Positions 26,835 to 35,512 of a stretch of DNA of 64,000 nt are shown here, piece after piece. This DNA is from JANQJA01 sp047947185 (GTDB lineage Bacteria > Pseudomonadota > Gammaproteobacteria > Pseudomonadales > Azotimanducaceae): positions 558,001 through 622,000 of the forward strand of contig CP170502.1 in NCBI GenBank assembly GCA_047947185.1, given 5' to 3'. Under the pieces are notes generated by a model. The model was not told the origin of the DNA, ran no database searches, and saw only the letters and a list, made by a program, of their open reading frames with translations. The translations under genes were made by a program, and so were the position numbers. The stretch's first letter is position 1. Every line of letters starts with the position of its first letter.

Positions 26835-27747
26835 GAGTTGCATTGCTCCTGTCGGCGAGGAAACTGCCCAGTTTTGCAATTGCCGCTTTACCTTCCGGTA
26901 TGCGGGCAGCGAACACCTGGAACACATGGGGCATTTTTGGCCACTCTTCCAGTTGCACGTTCACACCCGCTGAACGCAGCTTCTCGTGGATACGCTGCGC
27001 GTCCGACAGCAGGACTTCGTTCCCACCAACCTGGATCAGCGTGGGTGGCAGGTCACGCAGGTCAGCAAACAGGGGTGAGGCCAGCGGCGCGCGTGGGTCG
27101 CGATTGCCAAGATAGGCGTCCGCCATCCTGGCAAGTATTGTCCGGCTCAGCATGGGATCAATGGCTGCATTCATCTCCAACGTGTCTCCCGACAAGGTCA
27201 GGTCCACCCAGGGTGACAGCAACACACAACTATTGGGCAGCGGCAGACCCAGGTTTTTGAGATTCACCAAAGTCGAAAGGCAGAGCCCGCCGCCTGCCGA
27301 GTCACCGCCAAGCGCAATATTTGCTGGGTCGATCCCCTGCTCCAGCAGCCAGCGATAGCAGGTTGTTGCATCGTCGAGCGCTGCCGGGAAGGGGTTCTCC
27401 GGTGCCAGCCGGTAGTCGACCAGCAGAACGCGCATGCCGCTTGCCTCCGCCAGGCGCCAGCCAATGTCCCGATGCGTTTCCCAGCCGAGCACAAAACCAC
27501 CACCATGCAGGTAGATGAGCACGTCGTCGGCATTTGACGCCGCAGTGCTGAGCCACTCGCAAGGTACACCGCCGGCACTGACAGTCTCCGCAATCACCTG
27601 GGCAGGCAACTGCGGCGCCGCCGTCGCCTCGGCCATGCGGCGCCGCATTTCTGCCATGTCCTCCATGGCCTCCATCTGCTTCTTGATCGTGCGTTTCATC
27701 ACGAACTGGATAAGACTTGCCCTCAGACTCATGTACCAACCTGCCAC
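26827..27747 (-). CDS. alpha/beta hydrolase, HSL/acetyl-esterase family
   Basis: The 306-residue enzyme has the HSL oxyanion motif YLHGGGFVLG, the nucleophile motif GGDSAGGGL, Asp in VGGNEVLLSDAQ and His in PHVFQVF. VDYRLAPENPFPAALDD is the family's usual segment. A start at 27732 (MSLRASL) is also possible. It heads a unit with the acyl-CoA synthetase gene and the NDH-SelD gene, with overlapping or nearly touching ends. It is a probable cytoplasmic carboxylesterase. Confidence 0.87.
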   Translation of the reverse strand: MAGWYMSLRASLIQFVMKRTIKKQMEAMEDMAEMRRRMAEATAAPQLPAQVIAETVSAGGVPCEWLSTAASNADDVLIYLHGGGFVLGWETHRDIGWRLAEASGMRVLLVDYRLAPENPFPAALDDATTCYRWLLEQGIDPANIALGGDSAGGGLCLSTLVNLKNLGLPLPNSCVLLSPWVDLTLSGDTLEMNAAIDPMLSRTILARMADAYLGNRDPRAPLASPLFADLRDLPPTLIQVGGNEVLLSDAQRIHEKLRSAGVNVQLEEWPKMPHVFQVFAARIPEGKAAIAKLGSFLADRSNATHE

Positions 27748-27802
27748 TTACTGTTTTGAATAGCTGCCAATGATACTACCCCGGCACGGTTATAATCATG
27801 TG

Positions 27803-28684
27803 ATGATCAACCAGCATCGACTTCGCCGTGATCTCGCCTGGTGCCTCCAGAGCCCGGCTCTGCTGGCAAACGAACGCTGGTGCGAGCAGCTCCCGCTGGA
27901 TGTCACACCCATTTCGTTGCCAGCACCGGCCCATCCTCACCGGTTCCGCCTGGGTCAACAGTTTGAACGCCTGTTGCTGGCGTGGCTCGAGGCAAGCGAT
28001 CGCTACCAGTGCCTGTACCACAACCTCCAGGTCCAGGATGGCAAGCGCACGCTCGGTGAATTCGATTTCCTGGTCAGGTCACTGGTCGAAACGTCACACC
28101 CGGTTGAACACTGGGAAGCCGCGGTCAAGTTTTACCTGGGCACGGGGGATCTTAACTGCACCAACCGCTGGTTTGGGCCGAATACCGCCGACCGGCTCGA
28201 CCTCAAGCTGGATCGCCTGGCAGCACACCAGCTACGCCTGGGACAGGACCCGGTGGCACGCGCCCTGCTGGCTGACCTCGACATCAACATCTCGCGTGTC
28301 CGCTGCCTGATGAAAGGCCGGCTGTTTCACCCCTGGCGGGACTTTATTGGGGGTCGCTTCATTGTGCCTGACGTCATCAGCCCGGATCACGGCCGCGGTT
28401 GGTGGATCAGCTATGCTGACTTCCTGCGGGACTTTGAGCCATTCGACTGGCGATATGCCTACCTGCCCAAATCCTGCTGGCTTGCGCAACTGGTGCCGGA
28501 GGACATCAACAACGCCCTGTCGTTTATGGAAGTGGTTGAAATGCTGGGAACACCCGGCACAGAACAGGCTGTACACCTGGCGGTTACGAATGAGGCAGGT
28601 GAAATTCACCGTGGCTTTGTGGTGAATGACCACTGGTTGATGCGGGTCAATGACTTCCCCGGCGAGGACGGTAGCCTGTCGTGA
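27803..28684 (+). CDS. DUF1853 family protein
   Basis: The 293-residue protein matches DUF1853: RRDLAWCLQSPALL at the start, GEFDFLVR, HWEAAVKFYLG, WFGPNTADRLDLKLDRL and the C-terminal HWLMRVNDFPG. The E-x-D and K residues in GEFDFLV and AAVKFYLG recall a PD-(D/E)xK nuclease core, but activity is unproven. A perfect TATAAT at 27791-27796 would start transcription at or close to the ATG at 27803, so the transcript may be leaderless; the frame also opens earlier at 27770. It is followed closely by a small coding region. Confidence 0.85.
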   Translation: MINQHRLRRDLAWCLQSPALLANERWCEQLPLDVTPISLPAPAHPHRFRLGQQFERLLLAWLEASDRYQCLYHNLQVQDGKRTLGEFDFLVRSLVETSHPVEHWEAAVKFYLGTGDLNCTNRWFGPNTADRLDLKLDRLAAHQLRLGQDPVARALLADLDINISRVRCLMKGRLFHPWRDFIGGRFIVPDVISPDHGRGWWISYADFLRDFEPFDWRYAYLPKSCWLAQLVPEDINNALSFMEVVEMLGTPGTEQAVHLAVTNEAGEIHRGFVVNDHWLMRVNDFPGEDGSLS

Positions 28685-28713
28685 TCGGTAATCAACAAAT
28701 GGAGGCCAGGACC

Positions 28714-28878
28714 GTGACAGGAGCATCAGACGAGACAAGGGCGGCAGCGGCAAAAGATCCGGTCAAGCAGGATCGACAACAGCAGAATCCTGCTTACAAC
28801 CGGGAGGAAAAGCTGAAGGAACTGCTTGCCCAGGACGAAAAAAAGTCTCCCTGGGCTGACGAGTTTTTTGGCTTCTAG
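28714..28878 (+). CDS. small hypothetical protein (54 aa)
   Basis: The predicted product is highly charged, with Q/K/E-rich middle (DPVKQDRQQQNPAYNREEKLKELL, in parts) and an aromatic end SPWADEFFGF. The GTG at 28714 is chosen because GGAGG (28701-28705) lies eight bases before it; ATG at 28699 and GTG at 28681, overlapping the DUF1853 stop, are alternatives. No family is recognised. The conserved-looking C-terminal motif suggests a partner-binding peptide. Confidence 0.5.
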   Translation: MTGASDETRAAAAKDPVKQDRQQQNPAYNREEKLKELLAQDEKKSPWADEFFGF

Positions 28879-28970
28879 CAGCCCGCCTGCAGGCGCCATT
28901 GTAGGAGATATCTCACAGAAACCAGCGTCGCTGGCTGACACCGGCTGCCCGCCATTACCGTAGGCAATCG

Positions 28971-29010
28971 CCTCCCGGGAAGTTAAATTGATCGTGTGAC
29001 TTCCCGGAGG
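28971..29010 (+). promoter_or_regulatory. stem-loop covering the Shine-Dalgarno of the TraB/GumN gene
   Basis: CCTCCCGGGAAGT (28971-28983) pairs with ACTTCCCGGAGG (28999-29010) with one bulged C and a 15-nt loop. The right arm contains the GGAGG ribosome-binding site of the gene starting at 29017. If the region is transcribed, ribosome access should be blocked until the stem opens. It could alternatively be a protein operator. Confidence 0.55.
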
Positions 29011-29016
29011 ACAACC

Positions 29017-30234
29017 ATGCCATATTCCCGTCATCTTACTGTGGGTGTGTTGCTCGCCTTCCTGCTCGTGGGTGGCAGCACGTCAATTCTTGCAGATTCA
29101 GTGACTTACCAGGGTCTGCCAGTGCAGGCGACTCGTGCTGAGCAGGACGCTTTTGTCGAGCAGTTTGAAAACTTGCCTGCTCCCAAGGCACTGGCCATGG
29201 CCCTGACCGAGCAGGGTCAGTGGGCGTTCGGCTGGATGGGAGATGCAGCGGGTACGCTGCCTGCCATTGGCGGCGCCATCAGTGGTTGCGAGCGGGCAAG
29301 GCAACAAAAACAGATTGAGGTCCCCTGTGAACTCGTCCGGGTCAATGACGAGGAAGTGGAGTACGGTCGCGCCCTCCGGCACAGGCTGAGCCTCGACGAC
29401 GGCAATACGCCCGCCCTGATGTGGCGCCTGAAAAAAGGCCGGAGCCTTGTCTACATCGGCGGTTCCCTGCACGCCTTCAAACCTTCCCTCTACCCGCTGC
29501 CACCGGCTTTTGAAGACGCCTATCAACGTGCCGACGAGCTGATACTGGAGGTGGATATCACGAATGTCACACCCGCCACACTGCAGCAATTGCGGCAGAA
29601 GTACCTCCTGCTGCCGGACGACCAGGTGCTGGACGACCTGCTGTCGTCTGCCCTGCTCGCCCAGGCACAGGCTTTGGCGACTGAATTCGGCGTGCCCTGG
29701 CAGGCGCTCAACCGCCTGACGCCCGGCGCCCTGTCCGCCGAGATGGCCCAGGCGCTGTTCATGACCCGCGGATTGATGCCCAATTCCTCGTTTGAGCTCT
29801 ATTTCAGCCAGCGCGCCCTGGCTGACCGGAAACCCATTGGCGAGCTTGAAACCCTGGCGTTCCAGTTTGAGCTTGTCTCCCGAATCCCGGTGGAACTGCA
29901 GGAAGACGACATCAGCAAGACGCTGGCTGAGTCGGCACTACAACTGGACGCGCTGATTGAAGCCTGGATGGCCGGCGACGCTGAGCGCCTTGCCAGGCTG
30001 ATCCGGAACGAGAGTGACAGCAGTGAGGCACTGCGCGCCTTCTACCATGAACTGTTCCAGCAACGGAACCGGGCCATGGCGGCCAAAATTGCAGAATTCC
30101 TCGACGGCGGCAAGTCCACCCGGCTGGTGCTGATTGGCGCGGGCCACCTCGCGGGCGAAGAGAATGTGATCAGCCTGCTGGCCGAGCGGGGTTACCGGGC
30201 GGAACAACTCAACCGGAATGGCCGGAAACGCTAG
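29017..30234 (+). CDS. TraB/GumN family protein, exported
   Basis: The 405-residue protein has a signal peptide (VGVLLAFLLVGGSTSILA) and then the TraB/GumN domain: YIGGSLHAFKP holds the first conserved His motif and LVLIGAGHLAGEENV the second, both probable metal ligands of this TIKI-related putative protease family. An extra N-terminal segment of about 110 residues precedes the domain. ATG 29017 is chosen over GTG 28996 because GGAGG sits six bases before it. It ends in a 4-bp overlap with the converging ABC gene. Confidence 0.82.
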   Translation: MPYSRHLTVGVLLAFLLVGGSTSILADSVTYQGLPVQATRAEQDAFVEQFENLPAPKALAMALTEQGQWAFGWMGDAAGTLPAIGGAISGCERARQQKQIEVPCELVRVNDEEVEYGRALRHRLSLDDGNTPALMWRLKKGRSLVYIGGSLHAFKPSLYPLPPAFEDAYQRADELILEVDITNVTPATLQQLRQKYLLLPDDQVLDDLLSSALLAQAQALATEFGVPWQALNRLTPGALSAEMAQALFMTRGLMPNSSFELYFSQRALADRKPIGELETLAFQFELVSRIPVELQEDDISKTLAESALQLDALIEAWMAGDAERLARLIRNESDSSEALRAFYHELFQQRNRAMAAKIAEFLDGGKSTRLVLIGAGHLAGEENVISLLAERGYRAEQLNRNGRKR

Positions 30235-32132
30235 TCACCCTCAATTTCGGCTTCAACGTTGCCTGCTTCGTCAATGCTGACATCCTGGAACTGCAATTCG
30301 TGCAGCGTGTAGTAAAGGCCTTTTTGTGCGAGCAGTTCCTCGTGGGTCCCGTATTCTTTCACCACGCCATGATGCAGCACCAGCACGTGGTCGGCCTCCT
30401 GGATGGTCTGCAGGCGGTGTGCAATCAGGATTGAGGTGCGTCCCTGCATCAGTTTCTGCAGGGCATCCTGAATCAGCAGTTCGGTTTCGGTATCGATGCT
30501 CGCTGTGGCCTCGTCAAGAATCAGGATCTCGGGATCAGCGGCCAGCACACGGGCAAAAGCCAGCAATTGACGTTGTCCCTGGGACAGGTTGGCGCCCCGC
30601 TCCACCAGAGGGGTGTCGTATCCCATTGACAGCCTGGAAATGAAGTCGTGGGCGTTGACCGTCCGGGCCGCTTCGATGGCCCGTTCCCGCGATATGTCAT
30701 TGCCCAGCACAATGTTGTCAAGCACCGTACCCGAAAAAATGTGGAAGTCCTGCAGCACCACGCCAATCCGCCGCCGAATATCACGGCTGTGGAGGTCATT
30801 CAGGTCAATGTCATCCAGGAAAATCATGCCGCGGGGAAAGTCGTAGAACCGGCCCAACAGCCGTATCATGGTGCTCTTGCCCGAGCCCGTTGGCCCCACA
30901 ATAGCCAGCTTTTCTCCCGGCGCAATGGTCACCGAGACATCTTTCAGGATAGGTGATTCAGGTGAGTAGCCAAAATTGACGTGACGGTACTCAACCTTGC
31001 CCTGCAGGCGCTCGGGCAGTGTCACCGGGTGTTCCGGCTCATGAATCTGCTCGTCCCAGTCCAGTGCCTGGAAAATGCGCTCGCCGCTTGCCATGGCCCG
31101 GAACAGCACGTTGAGCTGTTCACCCAGCAGGACAACCGGCGTAAACAGCATGCCCATGAACCGGGTGAACAGGATAACGCCCCCCAGGGACATTTCATCC
31201 TGTACCACCTGCCCACCCCCGTAGTAGATGATAATGCCAAGGCCAACGGACGCCAGGGTGTCATTAAAGGCACCGTAGACGGTTGACAGGTTAATGCTCC
31301 TGAATTCATACCGCCGGTTGCTCTTGTTGATTTCCGTGTAAACGCCAAAGTTGTGCGCCTGACGCTCGGACAACTGAACCACCTGCATACCAGAGAGATT
31401 CTCCTGCAGGTTCTGGTTCAGCGCGGATACACTGTTCCTGACGAGGCGAAAGACCTCACGGCTGGCACGCCGGAACAACATGGTGGTGAAGCCGACGATA
31501 GGCACCAGGAGGAGCAGGACCAGTGTCAGCTCCACGCTGGTCGACAGCATGATGGTCAGTGCGACAAAAAACGGGACAAATTCACCAATCAACCCGCCCA
31601 TGCCGCGCAACATTTCGTAGAGCGCCTCAACATCATTGGTCACGCGGGTCATGATTCGCCCCACGGCCACCTTGTCATAAAACGAGCTGGGGCGGGTTTC
31701 CAGGTGGGAAAAGAGATCCTGGCGGAGATCACGCAGGCCCTCAACAATTGCGCTCACCAGCGTCTGCCGGTGCCAGTGGCCAGTCACCGCAACGGTCACC
31801 ATAAATGTCGCAAACAGCAGGCCCGCGGCAAAAATCGGTTCGAGCCCCGTCCAGGCCTCAACCTGGCGGGTCAGCTCAATCATGCCAAGGTCCGGCATGT
31901 CGCCATTGTTATCACCAATAATGATGTAATCCACCAGCACGCGACTGATGATGATTTCCATCAGGACCGCAATGGTGCTGGTGATGAGTATCAGCACCCC
32001 GCTGACAATCAATCGCAGGCGATAGGGTCGTAACCACTTGAGAATCCGGACAAACAACTGGAAGTTGAGCACCGCGCCGGAAAGCTCCGCATCAAACATG
32101 GCATGATCACGTGGCTGCGCGTTCTCGCTCAT
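30231..32132 (-). CDS. ABC exporter half-transporter, MdlB-like
   Basis: The 633-residue protein has a six-helix ABC type-1 membrane domain (about residues 25-330) and a nucleotide-binding domain with GPTGSGKST, LSQGQRQLLAFAR and LILDEATASID (catalytic Glu present). It pairs with the upstream half-transporter, with which it overlaps by 4 bp, as a heterodimeric multidrug/lipid exporter of the MdlAB type. A short acidic tail follows the NBD (DEAGNVEAEIEGD). Confidence 0.88.
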   Translation of the reverse strand: MSENAQPRDHAMFDAELSGAVLNFQLFVRILKWLRPYRLRLIVSGVLILITSTIAVLMEIIISRVLVDYIIIGDNNGDMPDLGMIELTRQVEAWTGLEPIFAAGLLFATFMVTVAVTGHWHRQTLVSAIVEGLRDLRQDLFSHLETRPSSFYDKVAVGRIMTRVTNDVEALYEMLRGMGGLIGEFVPFFVALTIMLSTSVELTLVLLLLVPIVGFTTMLFRRASREVFRLVRNSVSALNQNLQENLSGMQVVQLSERQAHNFGVYTEINKSNRRYEFRSINLSTVYGAFNDTLASVGLGIIIYYGGGQVVQDEMSLGGVILFTRFMGMLFTPVVLLGEQLNVLFRAMASGERIFQALDWDEQIHEPEHPVTLPERLQGKVEYRHVNFGYSPESPILKDVSVTIAPGEKLAIVGPTGSGKSTMIRLLGRFYDFPRGMIFLDDIDLNDLHSRDIRRRIGVVLQDFHIFSGTVLDNIVLGNDISRERAIEAARTVNAHDFISRLSMGYDTPLVERGANLSQGQRQLLAFARVLAADPEILILDEATASIDTETELLIQDALQKLMQGRTSILIAHRLQTIQEADHVLVLHHGVVKEYGTHEELLAQKGLYYTLHELQFQDVSIDEAGNVEAEIEGD

Positions 32133-33910
32133 ACCGGGGCAAGCTCCAGGTCTTCAAGCCCCTTACGCGGATCAGCGCCCTGGGTCTGTATCCGTTCAAG
32201 AGCGGCGTAGAGTCCATCCTTGCGGAGCAGTTCCTCATGGGTGCCAAGTTCAACAATGTTTCCTTCATCCATGACAACAATCCGGTCACAGTGCCGCAAG
32301 GTGGAAACGCGGTGAGAGACCAGAATGGTTGTCTTGTTCTGGCGCAGCTGTTTCAGGCGTCCCAGGATATGCTCCTCAGTCTCGGTATCCACGCTGGAAA
32401 AACAGTCATCAAGAATGAGGACAGGCGCGTTGCGAATCAGCCCCCTGGCGAGGGTGGTGCGCTGCTTCTGACCGCCCGACAGGGTCACGCCGCGCTCGCC
32501 GACCACCGTATCCATCTGAGCCGGCATCTCGTTGATGGTGCCGCTCAGCGCCGCCGCCTCTGCTGAATCCCAGATAACTTCAAGGTTTCTCTCCGGATCG
32601 TCGTAACTGATGTTGTTGCGGAGCGGTTCACCAAACAGGAATGGATCCTGCAGCACCTGGGCAATCTGTGAACGGAGCTGTGCCAGCGGGTAGTCACAGA
32701 CATCATGGCCGTCCAGAATCAACTGCCCGCGATTGGTGTTGACCATGCGGGTGAACTGCTTCAACAGGGTTGACTTGCCCGAACCTACTCGACCCACAAT
32801 GCCGATGGACTCACCGGCCGCGATATGCAGGTTGATGTCTTCGAGTACCGGTGCATCCGCGCGCGGATAAGTAAAAGTCAGGTTTTTCAGCTCGAACTCT
32901 CCCCGGATGAGAGCCGGGGTCTGCTGGCTCGGTGTGTCCTGGATCTCGGGTTCCCAGTCAAAAATCTCGTACAGGCGATCGGTTGCCACTGCGCCACGTT
33001 GCAGCAGGGTAATAAACATCCCCGCCATCCGGATCGGCTGCAGCAACATGTTGACGCAGAACATGAAAAACAGCAGGTCGCCAACGGTCATGGCACCGTC
33101 GAGCACCAGACTGCCACCGTAGACGACAATCACCAGTTGCGCACCGGAGGCAAACAGTGGCATCCATGCCATCATGAGGGACTGAACCCTGGCCTGGTTG
33201 AAGAACGCCTGCCCATAGGCACTGTTGGTCTCCCAGAACCGCTTGATCTCGTTTTCCTCCTGGGCCTGGGCCTGGACGGTCCTTATGCCACCCAGGTTTT
33301 CCTGTACATGTGATGACAGACCGGACAGCCGTTCCTGTACCACGCGCGACGTCACAGCCATTTCTTTCGAGACCCACCAGGCATACACAAAAATGGCGGG
33401 TAGAAGCGGCAGAATCAGCAGCGTCAGCGAGGGTGACTTGGCCACCATGTAGGTGATGGCGTAGAGCGGCGCATAAACCATGATCACCAGTTGAATGGCA
33501 CCAAATGCAATGAGACGCTGGATCAGCGAGATATCCTGGATGGCCCGGGTCATGATGTCACCGACACCAATCCGGCCAAAAAAATCTGGCCCCTGCACCT
33601 GTACTGACTGGTACAACTGTTGCCGGAGATCATAGGAAACATGATAGCCAACCCGCCGGATCTCCCGTCGGGCATGGACCACAAACACAAACCGCAGGAA
33701 AACACACGCCACAATACCCAGGGTGATCTGGCCCAGCGAGTAGTCTGTGAGGACACCACCAGCAGTATCCTTGATGGTATCGAGTCCCTTTGAAACCAGG
33801 TAATAGGTATTGATTTCAAAAAAGCGTGCCACAAAAAACGTGACGAAGCCGGCGACAATTCGCCAGCGATAGGGAGAGATAAATGGAACCAGGCGTATGA
33901 GAGACTTCAA
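32129..33910 (-). CDS. ABC exporter half-transporter, MdlA-like
   Basis: The 593-residue protein has six membrane helices and an NBD with GRVGSGKST, LSGGQKQRTTLAR and LILDDCFSSVD. The residue after Walker B is Asp rather than the catalytic Glu, so one of the two ATP sites of the heterodimer should be degenerate, as in E. coli MdlA. It is the promoter-proximal gene of the pair, divergent from the spermidine-synthase-like pair. Confidence 0.88.
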   Translation of the reverse strand: MKSLIRLVPFISPYRWRIVAGFVTFFVARFFEINTYYLVSKGLDTIKDTAGGVLTDYSLGQITLGIVACVFLRFVFVVHARREIRRVGYHVSYDLRQQLYQSVQVQGPDFFGRIGVGDIMTRAIQDISLIQRLIAFGAIQLVIMVYAPLYAITYMVAKSPSLTLLILPLLPAIFVYAWWVSKEMAVTSRVVQERLSGLSSHVQENLGGIRTVQAQAQEENEIKRFWETNSAYGQAFFNQARVQSLMMAWMPLFASGAQLVIVVYGGSLVLDGAMTVGDLLFFMFCVNMLLQPIRMAGMFITLLQRGAVATDRLYEIFDWEPEIQDTPSQQTPALIRGEFELKNLTFTYPRADAPVLEDINLHIAAGESIGIVGRVGSGKSTLLKQFTRMVNTNRGQLILDGHDVCDYPLAQLRSQIAQVLQDPFLFGEPLRNNISYDDPERNLEVIWDSAEAAALSGTINEMPAQMDTVVGERGVTLSGGQKQRTTLARGLIRNAPVLILDDCFSSVDTETEEHILGRLKQLRQNKTTILVSHRVSTLRHCDRIVVMDEGNIVELGTHEELLRKDGLYAALERIQTQGADPRKGLEDLELAPV

Positions 33911-33999
33911 ACAGGTACCGGCCTAAAACAATTCCGTCTTTATATTCCGATACAAAACCATATACTCACGCTGGTTGCAATCATCCGGATCAAACACCC

Positions 34000-34611
34000 T
34001 TGAACAAACATGTCACCGCCAACCTGATCGTGTTGGCTCTCGCCTTTTCATCCGGTTTTATCATCATGTCAATTGAACTGCTGGGAGGACGTATCCTGGC
34101 GCCCTATTTTGGCAGCAGTATTTACGTCTGGGGCAGCATCATTACAATTTTCATGCTGTCGCTGTCGCTCGGTTATCTGGCCGGGGGCCGGCTGTCACTG
34201 AACAACCCCAATCTTCTGCGTTATGGCACCTTTTTTATTGCTGCGGCGCTGACCCTGGTACCCACCATTGTCCTGGGCGAACAGATCATGGACGCCGTGT
34301 TTCAGCGGCTGGAAGATCCACGTTATGGCTCGCTGGTTGCCTCCACGTTTCTCTTTTTTGTGCCAACCGCTGTACTCGGCATGATTGCCCCCTACTCCGT
34401 TCGCCTGCTGGTACAAAACACTGAACAAAGCGGCCAGATTGCCGGTGGGCTGTATTTTGTCTCAACCCTGGGCAGCGCACTCGGCACACTGGCCACGTCG
34501 TTTTACCTGGTGCTCTGGTTTGAGGTTAACCAGATTCTCATTGCCATGGCATCAATTCTCGTCACCGGTGGTCTTGTTGCCATAATCACCCATCTGAAAA
34601 CAGGTCGATAA
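34000..34611 (+). CDS. spermidine-synthase-associated membrane protein
   Basis: The 203-residue protein has about six membrane helices and the motif FIIMSIELLGGRILAPYFG seen at the N-terminus of fused-MFS spermidine-synthase-like proteins (E-L and R-x-L-A-P-x-F-G-S). TTG at 34000 is the only plausible start in frame. It is followed after one base by the gene for the soluble PABS domain, so the usual single polypeptide is here split in two. Confidence 0.75.
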   Translation: MNKHVTANLIVLALAFSSGFIIMSIELLGGRILAPYFGSSIYVWGSIITIFMLSLSLGYLAGGRLSLNNPNLLRYGTFFIAAALTLVPTIVLGEQIMDAVFQRLEDPRYGSLVASTFLFFVPTAVLGMIAPYSVRLLVQNTEQSGQIAGGLYFVSTLGSALGTLATSFYLVLWFEVNQILIAMASILVTGGLVAIITHLKTGR

Positions 34612-34612
34612 C

Positions 34613-35512
34613 ATGCGTTTTGCCTCCCTGCTCGGACTGACCCTGCTTTTGACAGTGCCACTCGCCACACAGGTTCTGGCGCGGGACATCCATCGCGAAA
34701 AGTCTCTTTATGGCAACATCCTCGTACGCGAACAGAATTCACGCCGCTGCCTGGTGTTTGCCGTCAAGCGCGGTGATCGTAACCAGACCTGCATGGACCT
34801 GCGCGACCCAAAACGGTTGGTGTTCCCATACGTACGCATGACCCTCGCCGGTCTGCTGGTAAAACCGTCACCGTCGCGCATACTGATGATTGGCCTCGGC
34901 GGCGGTTCCATCCCGGTCGCCCTGTCTGAACTGTATCCGGAGGCGCAGATTGATATTGTTGAGATCGACGAGGCAGTGGTGCGGGTGGCGCGCGAGTACT
35001 TCAATTTTGCGGAAACTGACAGAATGAAAGTGGTGGTGGCTGATGGCCGGGTTTTTGTCAAACGCGCCCTGCTGCAGCAGCGGCAATATGACTTCGTGAT
35101 TCTGGATGCGTTCACCGGTGACTATATTCCCGAGCATCTGATGACCATGGAATTCCTTCAGGAGATCAAAGCGCTGCTACCCGCTGACGGCGTGCTGGTC
35201 GCCAACACTTTCTCGACCAGTGCCCTGTATGACCACGAGTCTGAGACTTACAAGGCCGTGTTTGGGGAGTTTATCAATTTCAAGATGCCCATTACGGGTA
35301 ACCGGGTTGTCATCGCCAGCCTTGCCGGTTTACCCGCTGACGCCACATTGCGACAGCGGGCAGGCGAGTTTGCGCCAAGGCTCGCGCCCTATGATGTGGA
35401 GATCGAAAACTTCCCCGACTACATGTACCGGGGGCAGGACTGGGATCACCACAAACGACCGCTGACCGACCAGTATTCACCCGCCAACCTGCTGCGTGGC
35501 GACCTCTACTAG
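34613..35512 (+). CDS. PABS-domain (spermidine-synthase-like) protein with N-terminal hydrophobic segment
   Basis: The 299-residue protein has a hydrophobic N-terminus (LLGLTLLLTVPLATQVLA) and then a polyamine-synthase fold: ILMIGLGGGSIPVALSEL (nucleotide-binding loop), IDIVEIDEAVV (acidic end of strand 2), VADGRVFV and YDFVILDAFTG. The hydrophobic start looks like a signal peptide or one membrane anchor, odd for an enzyme needing cytoplasmic decarboxylated AdoMet. It may be a methyltransferase-like protein of another function. Its 3' end overlaps the converging ligase gene by 4 bp. Confidence 0.72.
   Translation: MRFASLLGLTLLLTVPLATQVLARDIHREKSLYGNILVREQNSRRCLVFAVKRGDRNQTCMDLRDPKRLVFPYVRMTLAGLLVKPSPSRILMIGLGGGSIPVALSELYPEAQIDIVEIDEAVVRVAREYFNFAETDRMKVVVADGRVFVKRALLQQRQYDFVILDAFTGDYIPEHLMTMEFLQEIKALLPADGVLVANTFSTSALYDHESETYKAVFGEFINFKMPITGNRVVIASLAGLPADATLRQRAGEFAPRLAPYDVEIENFPDYMYRGQDWDHHKRPLTDQYSPANLLRGDLY

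Noticed and set aside
34000..35512. Frameshifted single spermidine-synthase gene
   Set aside because: The first frame ends in TAA, and one base later a new ATG opens a protein with its own signal-like start, so two genes are more likely, although sequence error cannot be fully excluded.
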